Positions 1 through 9,138 of a stretch of 64,000 nucleotides of DNA are shown here, in pieces. The stretch's first letter is position 1. Each line of letters starts with the position of its first letter. The stretch is from contig OZ005620.1 in assembly GCA_963930655.1 (NCBI GenBank), positions 15,877,001 through 15,941,000 on the forward strand, written 5' to 3'. The notes under the pieces were generated by a model that worked only from the letters and a program-made list of their open reading frames with translations, made no database searches and was not told the origin of the DNA. The translations under genes were made by a program, and so were the position numbers. Source of the DNA: Myrica gale (lineage: Eukaryota; Streptophyta; Magnoliopsida; Fagales; Myricaceae).

Positions 1-13
1 ATCCCCATGCATC

Positions 14-1785
14 AACACGCTTGACTTCCTTCCAATATTGTGTAATGGTAGGAGTTTGTATAAACTGATAGCTGGTAAATAGAAAAGGAAATATTTGGCC
101 ATGACAACGCGCGCCCAGTATTGAAGAGCTCTAACGATCGGATCATAAATGGAGAAATCACGTGGAGGGTCCATCATTCTTGGAATGTCACGAGTCCACT
201 GAGGTGGGATTTGTCAGTAGCTTGGCATGACCATTTTGGCACAATGAAGAAGGTCAACAACGAACTTAAATTGAGATGTAGTCCATATTCAACGGAGTGG
301 TGCTGACGAGGCTGAAAGTTTGCCGGAATGATACCGAATCGGCGCAGATCCCCGAAAAAATATAAACAAAAATCGGTGATAATGTTGCCGAAATTGCCAT
401 TGGCTTAGACTAGGCCTGTAGTAGAATTAGACCAGATGCGACTAAGCTTGAACTAAACCGAATTTTGGGCCAAAACTTGGTGGAGCTAGGCCAACAGAAG
501 GTTTACATCGACTAAGCAAACTGGGTCATAAGGACCAAATGCCACTTCTAGTTGTGTTCCCTCCTACCATTTTTGGTTACAAAAAATGATGATATTGCTC
601 TAGTTCAATTGAAAGTTTTCCAATTCTAGAAGTCGTGAATTCGGGCAAAAATACCAACGAAAATTTTATGAGTTTGGATGCTTTTTGCACTAAACTATAT
701 AGTAATTTTCATCGTTCTTGCGACCTATACCCATCATTTTTAAAGTCTAGCACGACGTAAATAATTTCTCTTATTCAACATGATTCTGAGTGTATGTTTC
801 CAAGAGATTAGGGAGGGTGTATTAATACAATAATAAAGGGCGCAAATCTCAACAAATCAGAGCCCTTGGTAATGATGGTTCTCTAGTGAGTATGGACTTA
901 TGGTAACACCCAAATAGGGTTGCATCTCTAATTGTCCCATTCTACCATTTTTGCTTAGAAATAATAGTGTAGATGCTTTTTGCATTTAAATATTTTGTAA
1001 TTGGATGAAAATTTTGTTTTCTAGGTAACAAGGCTTAAGTCTAAGTCTGGGGCATTACTCAAAAAGTCATATATCTTTACAAGATCAGTTGACTTGCTCG
1101 CTTGGTCAATGTCATTTTGGGGTACAAACTAATTTTTTTTCATATTATGACTGCGAAATATGAAAAGTTATTGGTAAATATGCACCTTCTGAAATAGGAT
1201 GATTAAATTCTGGAACTGAAATGTGGAAGAAATAATTCCTATGACATGATTTGGACGGTCGAAAAATGTTAAAATCTTAACATTATTGCAGTTTTGAAAT
1301 AAGAAACCATAATGTGACGATCATGATGATAGTTTCAAGTTTGGACAATTGTGTGATATTGGCCGCTTTGTTTAATTGGAGGTGCAAATATGTTATTTAT
1401 CTCAAATTTGTATATCCTAGGTGCTAAACCAACCACTTTTTCTATACCATAAAAAATAGCTGTTTTGACATGATATGTTGCTAATCGATTATCCCTCTTC
1501 AACCCTTGCGTACCTTGGAACTAACTGCACACCCATTATTAATATATTAACCTATTACAGAATCCAAAAGGTAACGTAAAAAACTGTTTTACATCTGTAG
1601 GACAACCAAAAGGCATTGCTTTAACATAAAGTTACCTGTAGGAAAGCCAAAAATCATAACTCCTAGACATCGCCTCTTAAGCGAAAACGATAAAGAAAGT
1701 TTTATCACTAGATTATTTGTAATAATATCATAGCTAAATTATTTGTACCCCAAGATAAGAAAGTTTTAACAGTGACAGAGCTGCG
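14..1785 (+). repeat. Upstream module of family unit 1
   Basis: This non-coding stretch precedes gene A and is shared, with substitutions and small indels, with the DNA upstream of the other family members (10801-15377, 18257-19390, 21127-23175, 33885-40885 and 57990-58631). Shared landmarks are a stretch beginning ACACGCTTGACTTCCTTCC and a leader GATAAGAAAGTTTTAACAG just before the ATG. I find no canonical TATA box within 100 bases of the gene A start. Short frames here are not conserved between copies and are not called. Confidence 0.8.
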
Positions 1786-2271
1786 ATGGCTAGGGAATGT
1801 GCTTGTAAAATTATGGTGGTGATGATTGTGCTGGTTATGCTCATTCTTATTGAAGCGCAAGATCATGATCCAGCTGCCCCAGCAAAGGTACAACCGACCA
1901 GGTCGAAACGAAAGGACGAGACTACTTGGTCTTCATTTCCTATCCCGCATCGTCTTCATTCAGATGAATTTGATAATATTCAAAGCCCCATTTCAAGTTG
2001 TCTTGAAGGAAAAATTCGAGGTTGTCGACAAAGTTGGCTACTTCACAAGTTTCGATATCCTATCTGTATCATAGAAAGTTTCTTGAAATGCATCGTGATT
2101 CACCGGGTCAGCCTCCTCAACGACCCAATGGTCCTAGACGTTGAATGGTGCTTCGAAGATTGTAAATTAAGAACGAGATTTAGGCATAGGCCATTTTCCT
2201 TTTGCTTGTTAGATTGTTATAAAGAGCGCCTCAAACAACACTCAGATGTCGTTTACACTTGGAATCCATGA
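1786..2271 (+). CDS. Small secreted cysteine-rich protein, copy A
   Basis: Family not recognised. This is a single-exon frame of 161 codons. Residues 9-22 form a hydrophobic core (IMVVMIVLVMLILI) and signal-peptidase cleavage is plausible around E-A-Q at 23-25, so the product should enter the secretory pathway. Residues 26-71 lack Cys and are basic, with SKRK at 40-43 as a possible processing site. Eight Cys follow at 72, 80, 94, 102, 122, 126, 140 and 144, spaced C-x7-C-x13-C-x7-C-x19-C-x3-C-x13-C-x3-C. The last four resemble the alpha-hairpinin pattern, which is an analogy only. The start is the ATG in GCGATGG shared by seven of the eight copies. Relative to C, D and E it has one extra residue between Cys4 and Cys5. 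A GTAAGAG donor consensus follows the stop at 2289. Selective conservation against paralogues C, D and E supports a real gene; expression is unknown. Confidence 0.75.
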   Translation: MARECACKIMVVMIVLVMLILIEAQDHDPAAPAKVQPTRSKRKDETTWSSFPIPHRLHSDEFDNIQSPISSCLEGKIRGCRQSWLLHKFRYPICIIESFLKCIVIHRVSLLNDPMVLDVEWCFEDCKLRTRFRHRPFSFCLLDCYKERLKQHSDVVYTWNP

Positions 2272-2288
2272 CCTCCAATATTGATTTG

Positions 2289-2517
2289 GTAAGAGTTTCT
2301 AATTGCTATATCTCTTTAATCTATATATATATAGTGCCACAACAAAAATACAAATCATTGTACAACACTGTAGGGTGATTAAAATTACCTTGAGAACCGG
2401 AATTCCGGCTCCTGTAGGATTTTTTTTCTACATTAATGTTACTTTCTGATCCCACAACCTCTTTTAATTAATTAGCTTTTGAGCTGCATTTCACCCATTT
2501 TGGTGCTATTCTTGTAG
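2289..2517 (+). other. Possible 3'-UTR intron downstream of copy A
   Basis: A strong donor consensus (TTG then GTAAGAG) lies 17 bases after the gene A stop codon. An acceptor-like CTATTCTTGTAG ends at 2517. The donor is conserved after copies C (19891), D (23676), E (41380) and G (59046). The same acceptor exists downstream of D, ending at 25513. Whether the two sites are ever joined cannot be told from DNA. A also appears to have lost about 1.3 kb of this interval compared with D. Confidence 0.35.
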
Positions 2518-2571
2518 ATCCAATCTGCCGCGGGAGATTTATCAGGACAGATGCATGCAAGCAAGAGTTGA
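2518..2571 (+). other. Exon-like terminal segment, copy 1
   Basis: After the acceptor-like TTCTTGTAG there is an 18-codon frame ending in TGA (starts IQSAAGDLSG, ends MHASKS), followed by a T-rich stretch with AATAATTAAT that could hold a polyadenylation site. The copy at 25514-25567 keeps frame, length and stop with one amino-acid change. It could be a downstream exon of the Cys-rich gene, used as coding or 3'-UTR, or the last exon of an unrelated gene caught in the duplicated block. I do not recognise the peptide. Confidence 0.35.
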
Positions 2572-3146
2572 ATCTGCTAGCATTTTCTAGTTTATTTGTT
2601 TCAAAATACTCTTGTTTTAATTTTTTATGTAATAATTAATATATATGCGTCTGGGACAGCGTGCCGGTTGCCACCTGATTTCATAGCTATATATTTTAGA
2701 TCCCCATACTGGGAGTCGAATTCTATGTAAGAATTATAATTCAGAATTAGATCGAATTATTGATACTAAATATGCATTATATATATATATGCACTACAAC
2801 AAATCAAGTTTGGGTTTAGTAGTGCTTTAGAGCATAAGTGTAATGATTTCGTGGTGATTTGGAGATGAATTAGTACTTGATGCATTAATTTCAAAATCTT
2901 GATTTGTGTCTTTTTTAGTGAGAATGCGAGTTCACAAGTGACCAATCTTTTATTCAAGATGTTGAGATGCAAATTCTTAGCCAATTTAATTTTGGAAGCT
3001 AGTAGCTAGTAGGACGGGTTTCGTCAAAAACAGTAACACATGAGTTTTATTCTACTAGTAGGTCCGGAATTTATCCATGGGTTTATAGTTCAATTTTGGA
3101 GACATTTTATTTGTCGGAAGCTAGTAGGACGTTTTATGATCATCGT
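2572..3146. other. Non-coding interval between exon-like piece and LTR
   Basis: AT-rich sequence with a TATATA run near 2781-2793 and CACTACAAC at 2791-2799, a partial CACTA-type end with no visible partner. It is paralogous to 25568-25973. No gene is seen. Confidence 0.6.
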
Positions 3147-5017
3147 TGGGAATTGATGAAACTTAGCAACTAAGTCTTGGAAACTTAGTCACTAAGCTTT
3201 GTAATTTCGGCTGCCTTAGATGATGACACTTAACAGGGTTTGGAAGCACGAGAAATCAAGGTTTGGAAGCAAGAGGAATCAAGGCTACAAAGCACGACGA
3301 AGCAAGGCTAAACCTAGGGAGCTCAAAGCGTCAAACATCGGGTGAATTGGCAGTGACTAGCCACGGCTACCGAGGATAATTTCGGCCATAGTCTTGCCTT
3401 GCAGCTGTGGTACGTTGCTAGGTGTTGACAGGAGGAGAATGTAGCCTTTTGGCCTGCCAGAGCTAGCCTAGATAGACGGGACACATGTCGAAATGCAACC
3501 AGCCATGTTTTCTTATAAATAGGGTGATATTCGGTCATTGTAGAGCACAACTTTAGTTAGTATTTTGTGAGCTAAATCTTAAGAGCAAGAGTGAAGTGAA
3601 GTGAGAGAAAGAGGAGGAAAGAAGTTAGAGAAGTTCAGCTACACTAGAGGTAAAGTTTAACTTGGTTATCTTTGATTTTGTATCAAAAGTATTCAAGAAG
3701 ATTGTGGTGAATCTCTTGTGTTTTCAAAATGATTCTTAGATCTATTATTGTTCTTCACATTCTTCGTGTTCTTGATGAAGAACATGCTAGTCTTTTCAAA
3801 ATAATATCATTTTTAAAGTTTGATTCATTGTTAAGTTGTTTTTCAAGTTTTGATCCGTATATTTGCAAAAAATTTCACAAACTATGTTTTTTCAAAGCTT
3901 CGAAATATTCTGGAAGTTCTTGGTTTATTTTATAACTCTTTGTCATAATGATTATGTCAAAATATTTTTTCTTTCTACGTGGAGGTTAATCGGGTTTTAA
4001 TCGTGTAATTGAGGTGTTGTTCTTTTTCTTCACAACACCTTTCTTTTTCATTTGAAAAATGTCAATTATTTTTATGATTTCCAAGGGAGGTTTGAGGGTT
4101 AAGGTGTTGCATATCATGTAATGCAGGACATTGACTTGAGACATGGATACTTAACTTATGCTTTGAAAATGTGACAATACTGTGCACAGGAGGATGTGAA
4201 CTACATGTTGTGGCATCCAGACCGCTCCATCGTACGGGAAAAGGTCCCAAATAAGAACATTTTTACTCTTAGAGTAATGTCGCGTGCCGTATATATCACT
4301 CTAGCCCAGTGATTCACTCTGAGAGTGAGGCCGTATTTTACTCTAAAAGTATTGCCGCATAATACGAGAGTAATGTCGAAGGGTGGTGGTTAAAATTTGA
4401 AAGGATCATTTTTTTAAATTGGGTCTTCTCCTTTATTTCATCTTCCGTTATGTTATTGAATTGATGAACGGGTTTCTTTAATTTTTTTCTTGTTATCTGC
4501 TATCTGTTGTACTAACAACTGGCTTTAATGAGCCATTTGAACTTACTCGTTATTTGTTGTATCTTCATCAGATGTCTGACTATTACTTAGGTGAATTTAC
4601 TAAAGAAATAAGTCACGGTCCTTTTGTTTTAGAGCTGAAGTTTGGCTTTTGGGTGACTATGAACCTGGAGGTGATAGTAGAAGGAACGGGTCATCACTGG
4701 AATATCCCAAATCAAGACGATGATCTCGGCCAATCTAAGAGAAGTGATACGGAAGACGAGAATTAGGGTTTCTCCAGTCTTATCTACCATAGTTAGTTTT
4801 TGGGTTGTAGTTTTCTTTATACACTTTTGTAGTATGTTTGAAGGAAGTTTGGTACTCTTTTGTTTTCCAACAGTATGAATGAAAAGATCCTGACCGAGTT
4901 TATTACTTTGAAAAACTATTGGTCTAACGGTTCTTCCACTGACCGTAACCTCAGTTTTAACAGCTGCGTCCATTACTATAAGACAACGCTAGAGGTATTT
5001 GCGGTTCGGGGTATTAT
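3147..5017 (+). mobile_element. Solo LTR-like sequence of a Ty3/Gypsy family, copy 1
   Basis: The segment has LTR architecture in forward orientation: a TATAAAT box at 3514, a purine-rich leader (GAAGTGAAGTGAGAGAAAGA), a pair of CTCTGAGAGTGAG-like repeats near 4265-4380, and an end GGTTCGGGGTATTATA. It is related to 25974-27100 (forward) and 50270-51730 (reverse), where it lies next to a Gypsy pol remnant. The 5' boundary is approximate and no target-site duplication was identified. It carries a conserved exon-like frame at 4572-4766. Confidence 0.6.
4572..4766 (+). other. Exon-like reading frame inside the LTR
   Basis: After an acceptor-like TATCTTCATCAG an open frame starts MSDYYLGEF, contains EVIVEGTGHHW and ends in an acidic tail before TAG. 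The reverse-strand LTR at 50517-50713 carries a diverged version (ISEVYLDEF, LIEGRGHRW, acidic DDNDDED tail), also after a TTTTAGCAG acceptor. The copy near 27006 has a stop after 11 codons. Similarity at protein level between diverged LTRs suggests former coding constraint. The function is not recognised. Confidence 0.4.
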
Positions 5018-5261
5018 ATTTTCAATTCCAAAAAACCTGAATTTCGTCGCGCCAATTGTCCTAACAAACCCATTACAAAACGTTTTTTGTGACAAGAATT
5101 TTGTACCCTTCAAACTCTTTCGAATGGACAGTGGAGGAAGAATAAATGATTAGGTTGAAAATTAGTAACGAACTAATTCAACAACCATTTTTTAAGATAT
5201 TAGAGGTCTTGCTGAGTAACATGTTTCTATTGTAGATATGTAATTACAAATAATCCAGCTA
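5018..5261. other. Interval after LTR, no gene seen
   Basis: AT-rich sequence without a supported gene. It separates the LTR end from the GAGGGCTCCTGCC repeats. Confidence 0.5.
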
Positions 5262-5590
5262 AATTGAGGGCACGAAGGCTCCTGCCAATCTTTAATCTAG
5301 GGTCGAGGGCTCCTGCCTTTTCCATTTTTTGGGCACAAGAGCCAAATAATCATTTTTCTAGACACGAGGGCCAAATAGTCATCTCTCACGTTCCAAGGCA
5401 TGAGGGCTCCTACAATCTCATAAATCCAAGGCACGAAAGCTCCTGCTAATCATTAATCCAGGGCCTGAGGGCTCTTACCTGTAATTGTTTTTTGGCAGAA
5501 GGGCCAAATAATCATCTTTCAAAATACAGAGCATGAGTTCTTCTGCCATTCTTTAATCCAAGGCCAAAAGGCTCCTGTCTTTTCCTTTTT
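5262..5590. repeat. Degenerate GAGGGCTCCTGCC minisatellite, short copy
   Basis: At least six imperfect repeats built around CACGAGGGCTCCTGCCAATC, each followed by variants of TTTAATCCAGGG or CAAATAATCATCTTTC. A longer version of the array occupies 27650-28640. Open frames across it arise from the repeat itself and are not called as genes. Confidence 0.7.
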
Positions 5591-6654
5591 TTTAATCATG
5601 AAAGCATTACTTAAGAGTAAACATAATGTTTATTGATAGTAAAGGCCCATGAGGCCTCGAAGCAGAAACTTTAACACAAGCATTTAAAGGAGATATATGG
5701 ATTACCTTAGCATGATTGATATTTGAACTAATCAACATTAGAATTTGTATAACTAGTGAAATCCATATAGTTAGAAAGGGACAGAAGCAAAGCTCTCTTT
5801 TCCTTCTTTATTTTTTTTATTCCTTTTCTTTTTTCTCAATCTGTTTTTTTTTGCTCGAGTCCTTCAAGATTTCTTTCAAGGTTGTAATTTTTCGCAAGTA
5901 CTAAGGCTCTGAAAATTACGTACCTTGTTGCCTGCAGTAGTGGGCTATTTTACATGCACTGGTCGAAAGAGCTAGGAGGCTCATAAACCTTTTGTTTTGC
6001 TCTCTTTGCCAAGAATATAAGCTTATACATTCCAATGGAAAGAATTTTGGAGTAATTAATTTCTCTCTTTGCAGTATCTCAACAGAGATATTATGAAGGA
6101 ATCTGCACTGAGATATTGTGTACTCAAAGCAGATAGGGGGTTAGCTCATGCTGTTCTGGCTGGAGAAATCTAACCCTTGCTGTCCAGGAAAGATTGCAAA
6201 TTTCCACAAGCCTAGAAATATTTCTGTTGGGCTTTGCGTGTTTGAAATTGCAAAAGGTATTGAACCGTTCAACATATTACAACTGATTTTCAACACTTTT
6301 TTTTTGAGGTAGGGTTTGTCCACTGTCCTCCATCTAGCCCCCCATTCTGCCAAGTGAACTCATCGGTTATGAGAATGTTATCAGCCCATACAAGGCCTCG
6401 TTCGGGCAATTTTTTTGGAGTAATGCTTCTAAAATGACCGTGGCATCACTTCACAAATTTCATAAAAATTGAGCAAGTATAACAGAGTAGCAGGCAAAAG
6501 CATTATAAAGTTTTCATTAGAAAGAGCAAGGTCAAGAATTTCTTCCCTTATGCTGTCAATATATGGAGCTGGCTTAAGATATTCAAATCCCCTAGTATTT
6601 ACTAGCAATACAGATTTTCAATTTTGCTAACAAACTACATAGGGAAAACAATTG
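5591..6654. other. Non-coding part of the duplicated block, copy 1
   Basis: Paralogous to roughly 28640-30250. It contains T-rich tracts near 5790-5880 and a stretch at 6137-6360 around CCATCTAGCCCCCCATTC. No conserved coding frame: the short frames differ between the two copies. Confidence 0.55.
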
Positions 6655-8151
6655 ATAAAAAGCTGTTGGAACATGGTTGCAGTGGGTTCTCCTGCATTTC
6701 TCCTTTGTTTTCGCATTAAGCACACTAAGAAGGGCCTTCGAGAGTGGAATACCAGCCATTTTGGTTTGCTTTAAACTAATATTGCGCGGTTCTGGCAATC
6801 TCTTGAGTGGGTTCAGTCTCAACCTCCTAGTGATAATTGCCGTGTGGAGAAAATTCTGATCCTTGCTTCGAATGAGGAATTGCGGAAAGAGGAGGAAATG
6901 TGGCATTTGAAATCTCGGGATCTTTGGTTGACTACTTGAGATTTAAATACCAAGTATTTTCATACCTCTACGATTATTCGTCGTAGGAGGAACTCTATTG
7001 ATTTTCTTAAAACTGAGAAAGGCTCTTGGATCTCTTCTCGTGATGTGGTGGGTAATTACATTTCAAATTATTTTTGGCAGCTGTATCATTCTATTCAACA
7101 GGATGTTCCTCATGATTTGGAACGTTTAGTGTCTCCGGTTTTGTCTCCTTTGGATAATGCAACCCTTTGTGCTATTACCTTCAGCTGAGGTAATCCATTC
7201 TACCTTACTTTCTTTGGGCTCATTTAAGGCCCTGGGGCTAGATGGTATGACTGCTATTTTCAATAAAAAAAAAATTTTCGGATAATGTTGGGCGTGATGT
7301 GGTTAATATGGTGAGGTGCTTCTTTGGTTCTGTTTTTCTTTCTAGGGAGATTAACCATTGCCATGTGTTGCTTATTCCTAATGGGGAGTTCCCCTCTCAA
7401 GTTTCTGAGTTTAGGCTGATTATCTTATGCAACGTGGTTTCGAAGCTTATTTCTAAACTCTTGGGTAATAGTACGCGGCTTGTTATTGAAAGTTAATTTC
7501 ACTGCTTGAAGCGACATTTGTTCCTTGGCGTACCTTCCACGAGAATTTTATTTTCGCCCAAGAGATCTTCCAAGTGTTGAAAAAAAAAGAGAAAGGGTAG
7601 AAAGATTATGGCAATTCGGGTTGACATTTCTAAAGCCTATGATCGCATGGAATGAAAAATTATTCTTGTGGCAATGCGTTGTTTTGGTTTCGATCCCCGT
7701 TTTATTCATTGGATTGAGCATTGTCTTACTACTGCATCTTGTTATATTCTCTTGAATGATAATCCTTTTGGTCTTATCAAGCCTACTCGGGGTTGAGGCA
7801 AGGTGAACCCATGGCTCCCTTCTCTTCATCATTGGGTCTGAAATTTTATCGAGAATTTTGATGCGTGCTGACGCCGATATTCTGCTTCATGGTATCTGCA
7901 TTGCCCGAGATGCTCCACCCATAACTCATCTTCTCTTCACTGATGATCTTCTTTTGTTTACCAATGCTAATGTGAGTGAAGCTCACATGGTGATGCAATG
8001 CCTTTCGAAATATGCTCACTGGTGGGGACAACACCTTAACGTGCCAAAATATAAGGTACTTAAGTATTTCCCATTGAAACCGAGAATGAAGCGATTGTCA
8101 CCCGAGCAACAATATAGGTTATACTTGGGTTTGAAAACCCCCATATATTGA
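6655..8151 (+). pseudogene. LINE (L1-type) reverse transcriptase remnant, copy 1
   Basis: Three-frame reading shows a plant non-LTR reverse transcriptase. There is a region upstream of the RT fingers (WHLKSRDLWLT, DLNTKYFHTST), a SLGSFKA segment, LCNVVSKLISKLLGN, a SKAYDRME block near 7630, and a THLLFTDDLLLF block near 7930 that keeps the FxDD catalytic-type motif. Stops (for example the TGA at 6938-6940), a frameshift at an A-run near 7267 and others break the frame. The endonuclease and RNase H ends are not recognised, so it is truncated at both ends. It is the paralogue of 30251-31737. Confidence 0.85.
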
Positions 8152-8445
8152 TCAAATTTGTTGGACTTATTAGGATGAGTTGTCTCTTTCATCTAGGTTG
8201 GTTTGCTCAGTTGTTGACGGTTGATAGTCGTAGACCCAAAGAAACTAGCTAGCATGATGCAGGGAAGATCTGTGGTATTCAAATCATATGGTAAATGTTT
8301 TCAACATAAAAAAAAAATCTTTCTAGCCAAGTACATGAATGCAGTCACAAGCCCACAAAATTGGACCCCTAAGTCTTATACCGCTTTCGTAAGGCAGTAC
8401 ATATCAAGTACGTAACAATTCTAGAACCAATTATTGGATTAGTGT

Positions 8446-8476
<31 letters not shown>

Positions 8477-9138
8477 TCTTAAAACTACCTATGGTAACAA
8501 TGGGAAGGAAATTTGGTTTCTCAGAGGTGAAAGAAAATAAAATAGGTTTGGATTTTGAAACTGTTTTCTTTTTTGCACGTGTATTATAAATGAAATGGCA
8601 TACCCTAACTGTATTAGTCGTATTGATAGAATACATAGGCCTTTATTTTATAGGCTAGGCTAGGGACTAGTAAAATTCTATTTAAAATTTAAATATTCAA
8701 AACTAGTAACTGATAGAAATAGAATTCAAAACACCCATGATTTAAATTCAAAACTTTCGTACCCTTGATATCTGCGCCACCTTAAGGGAAATATTCAAAA
8801 TATTATACGTTCTCCAACTTGGTCCACATAACACGTAAATTACCTGATTGGGTGATTGACACTTTTATATGGCCATTACTATATTCATTCATACTAGTTT
8901 TGAAACACTCACTCAAATAAAGAATATTATGCGAGAATCATTGCGGTAGGACAATTATGATCGAATCCTTTCCTTCCATGTATCACATTCACAATACACA
9001 ATAAAATATTATACAAGATTGTGAATGCGTCATAAAGATAGTCTAAAAATGGTGAACTAGTTGGCTTTAGCCTTATTTTCTTTTGTCAAATTTATTTGTC
9101 TCTGTTTCAGCCTCTTCTTTCTCCTTGTTTGCCTCTTT
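8152..9138. other. Gene-free interval with an AT microsatellite
   Basis: Paralogous to 31738-32862. It holds an (AT)n run at 8446-8474 and otherwise AT-rich sequence. No gene is supported. Confidence 0.6.

Noticed and set aside
1708..1893. Reverse-strand frames of 61-63 codons opposite the gene starts
   Set aside because: They are antisense shadows of the signal-peptide coding region (repeated His and Asn from complemented codons).
1826..2074. Second open frame of 82 codons overlapping copy A, also open in B, C and D
   Set aside because: It lies wholly inside the Cys-rich frame, and its conservation follows from the high DNA similarity of the copies. It has no signal or domain and is lost in E.
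3729..3935. 68-codon frame in the LTR (also near 26557)
   Set aside because: T-rich, hydrophobic by base composition, and not conserved in the reverse LTR copy; treated as LTR leader sequence.
8445..8636. 63-codon reverse frame ending in alternating Ile-Tyr
   Set aside because: Part of it translates the AT microsatellite; not conserved at 32140-32280.
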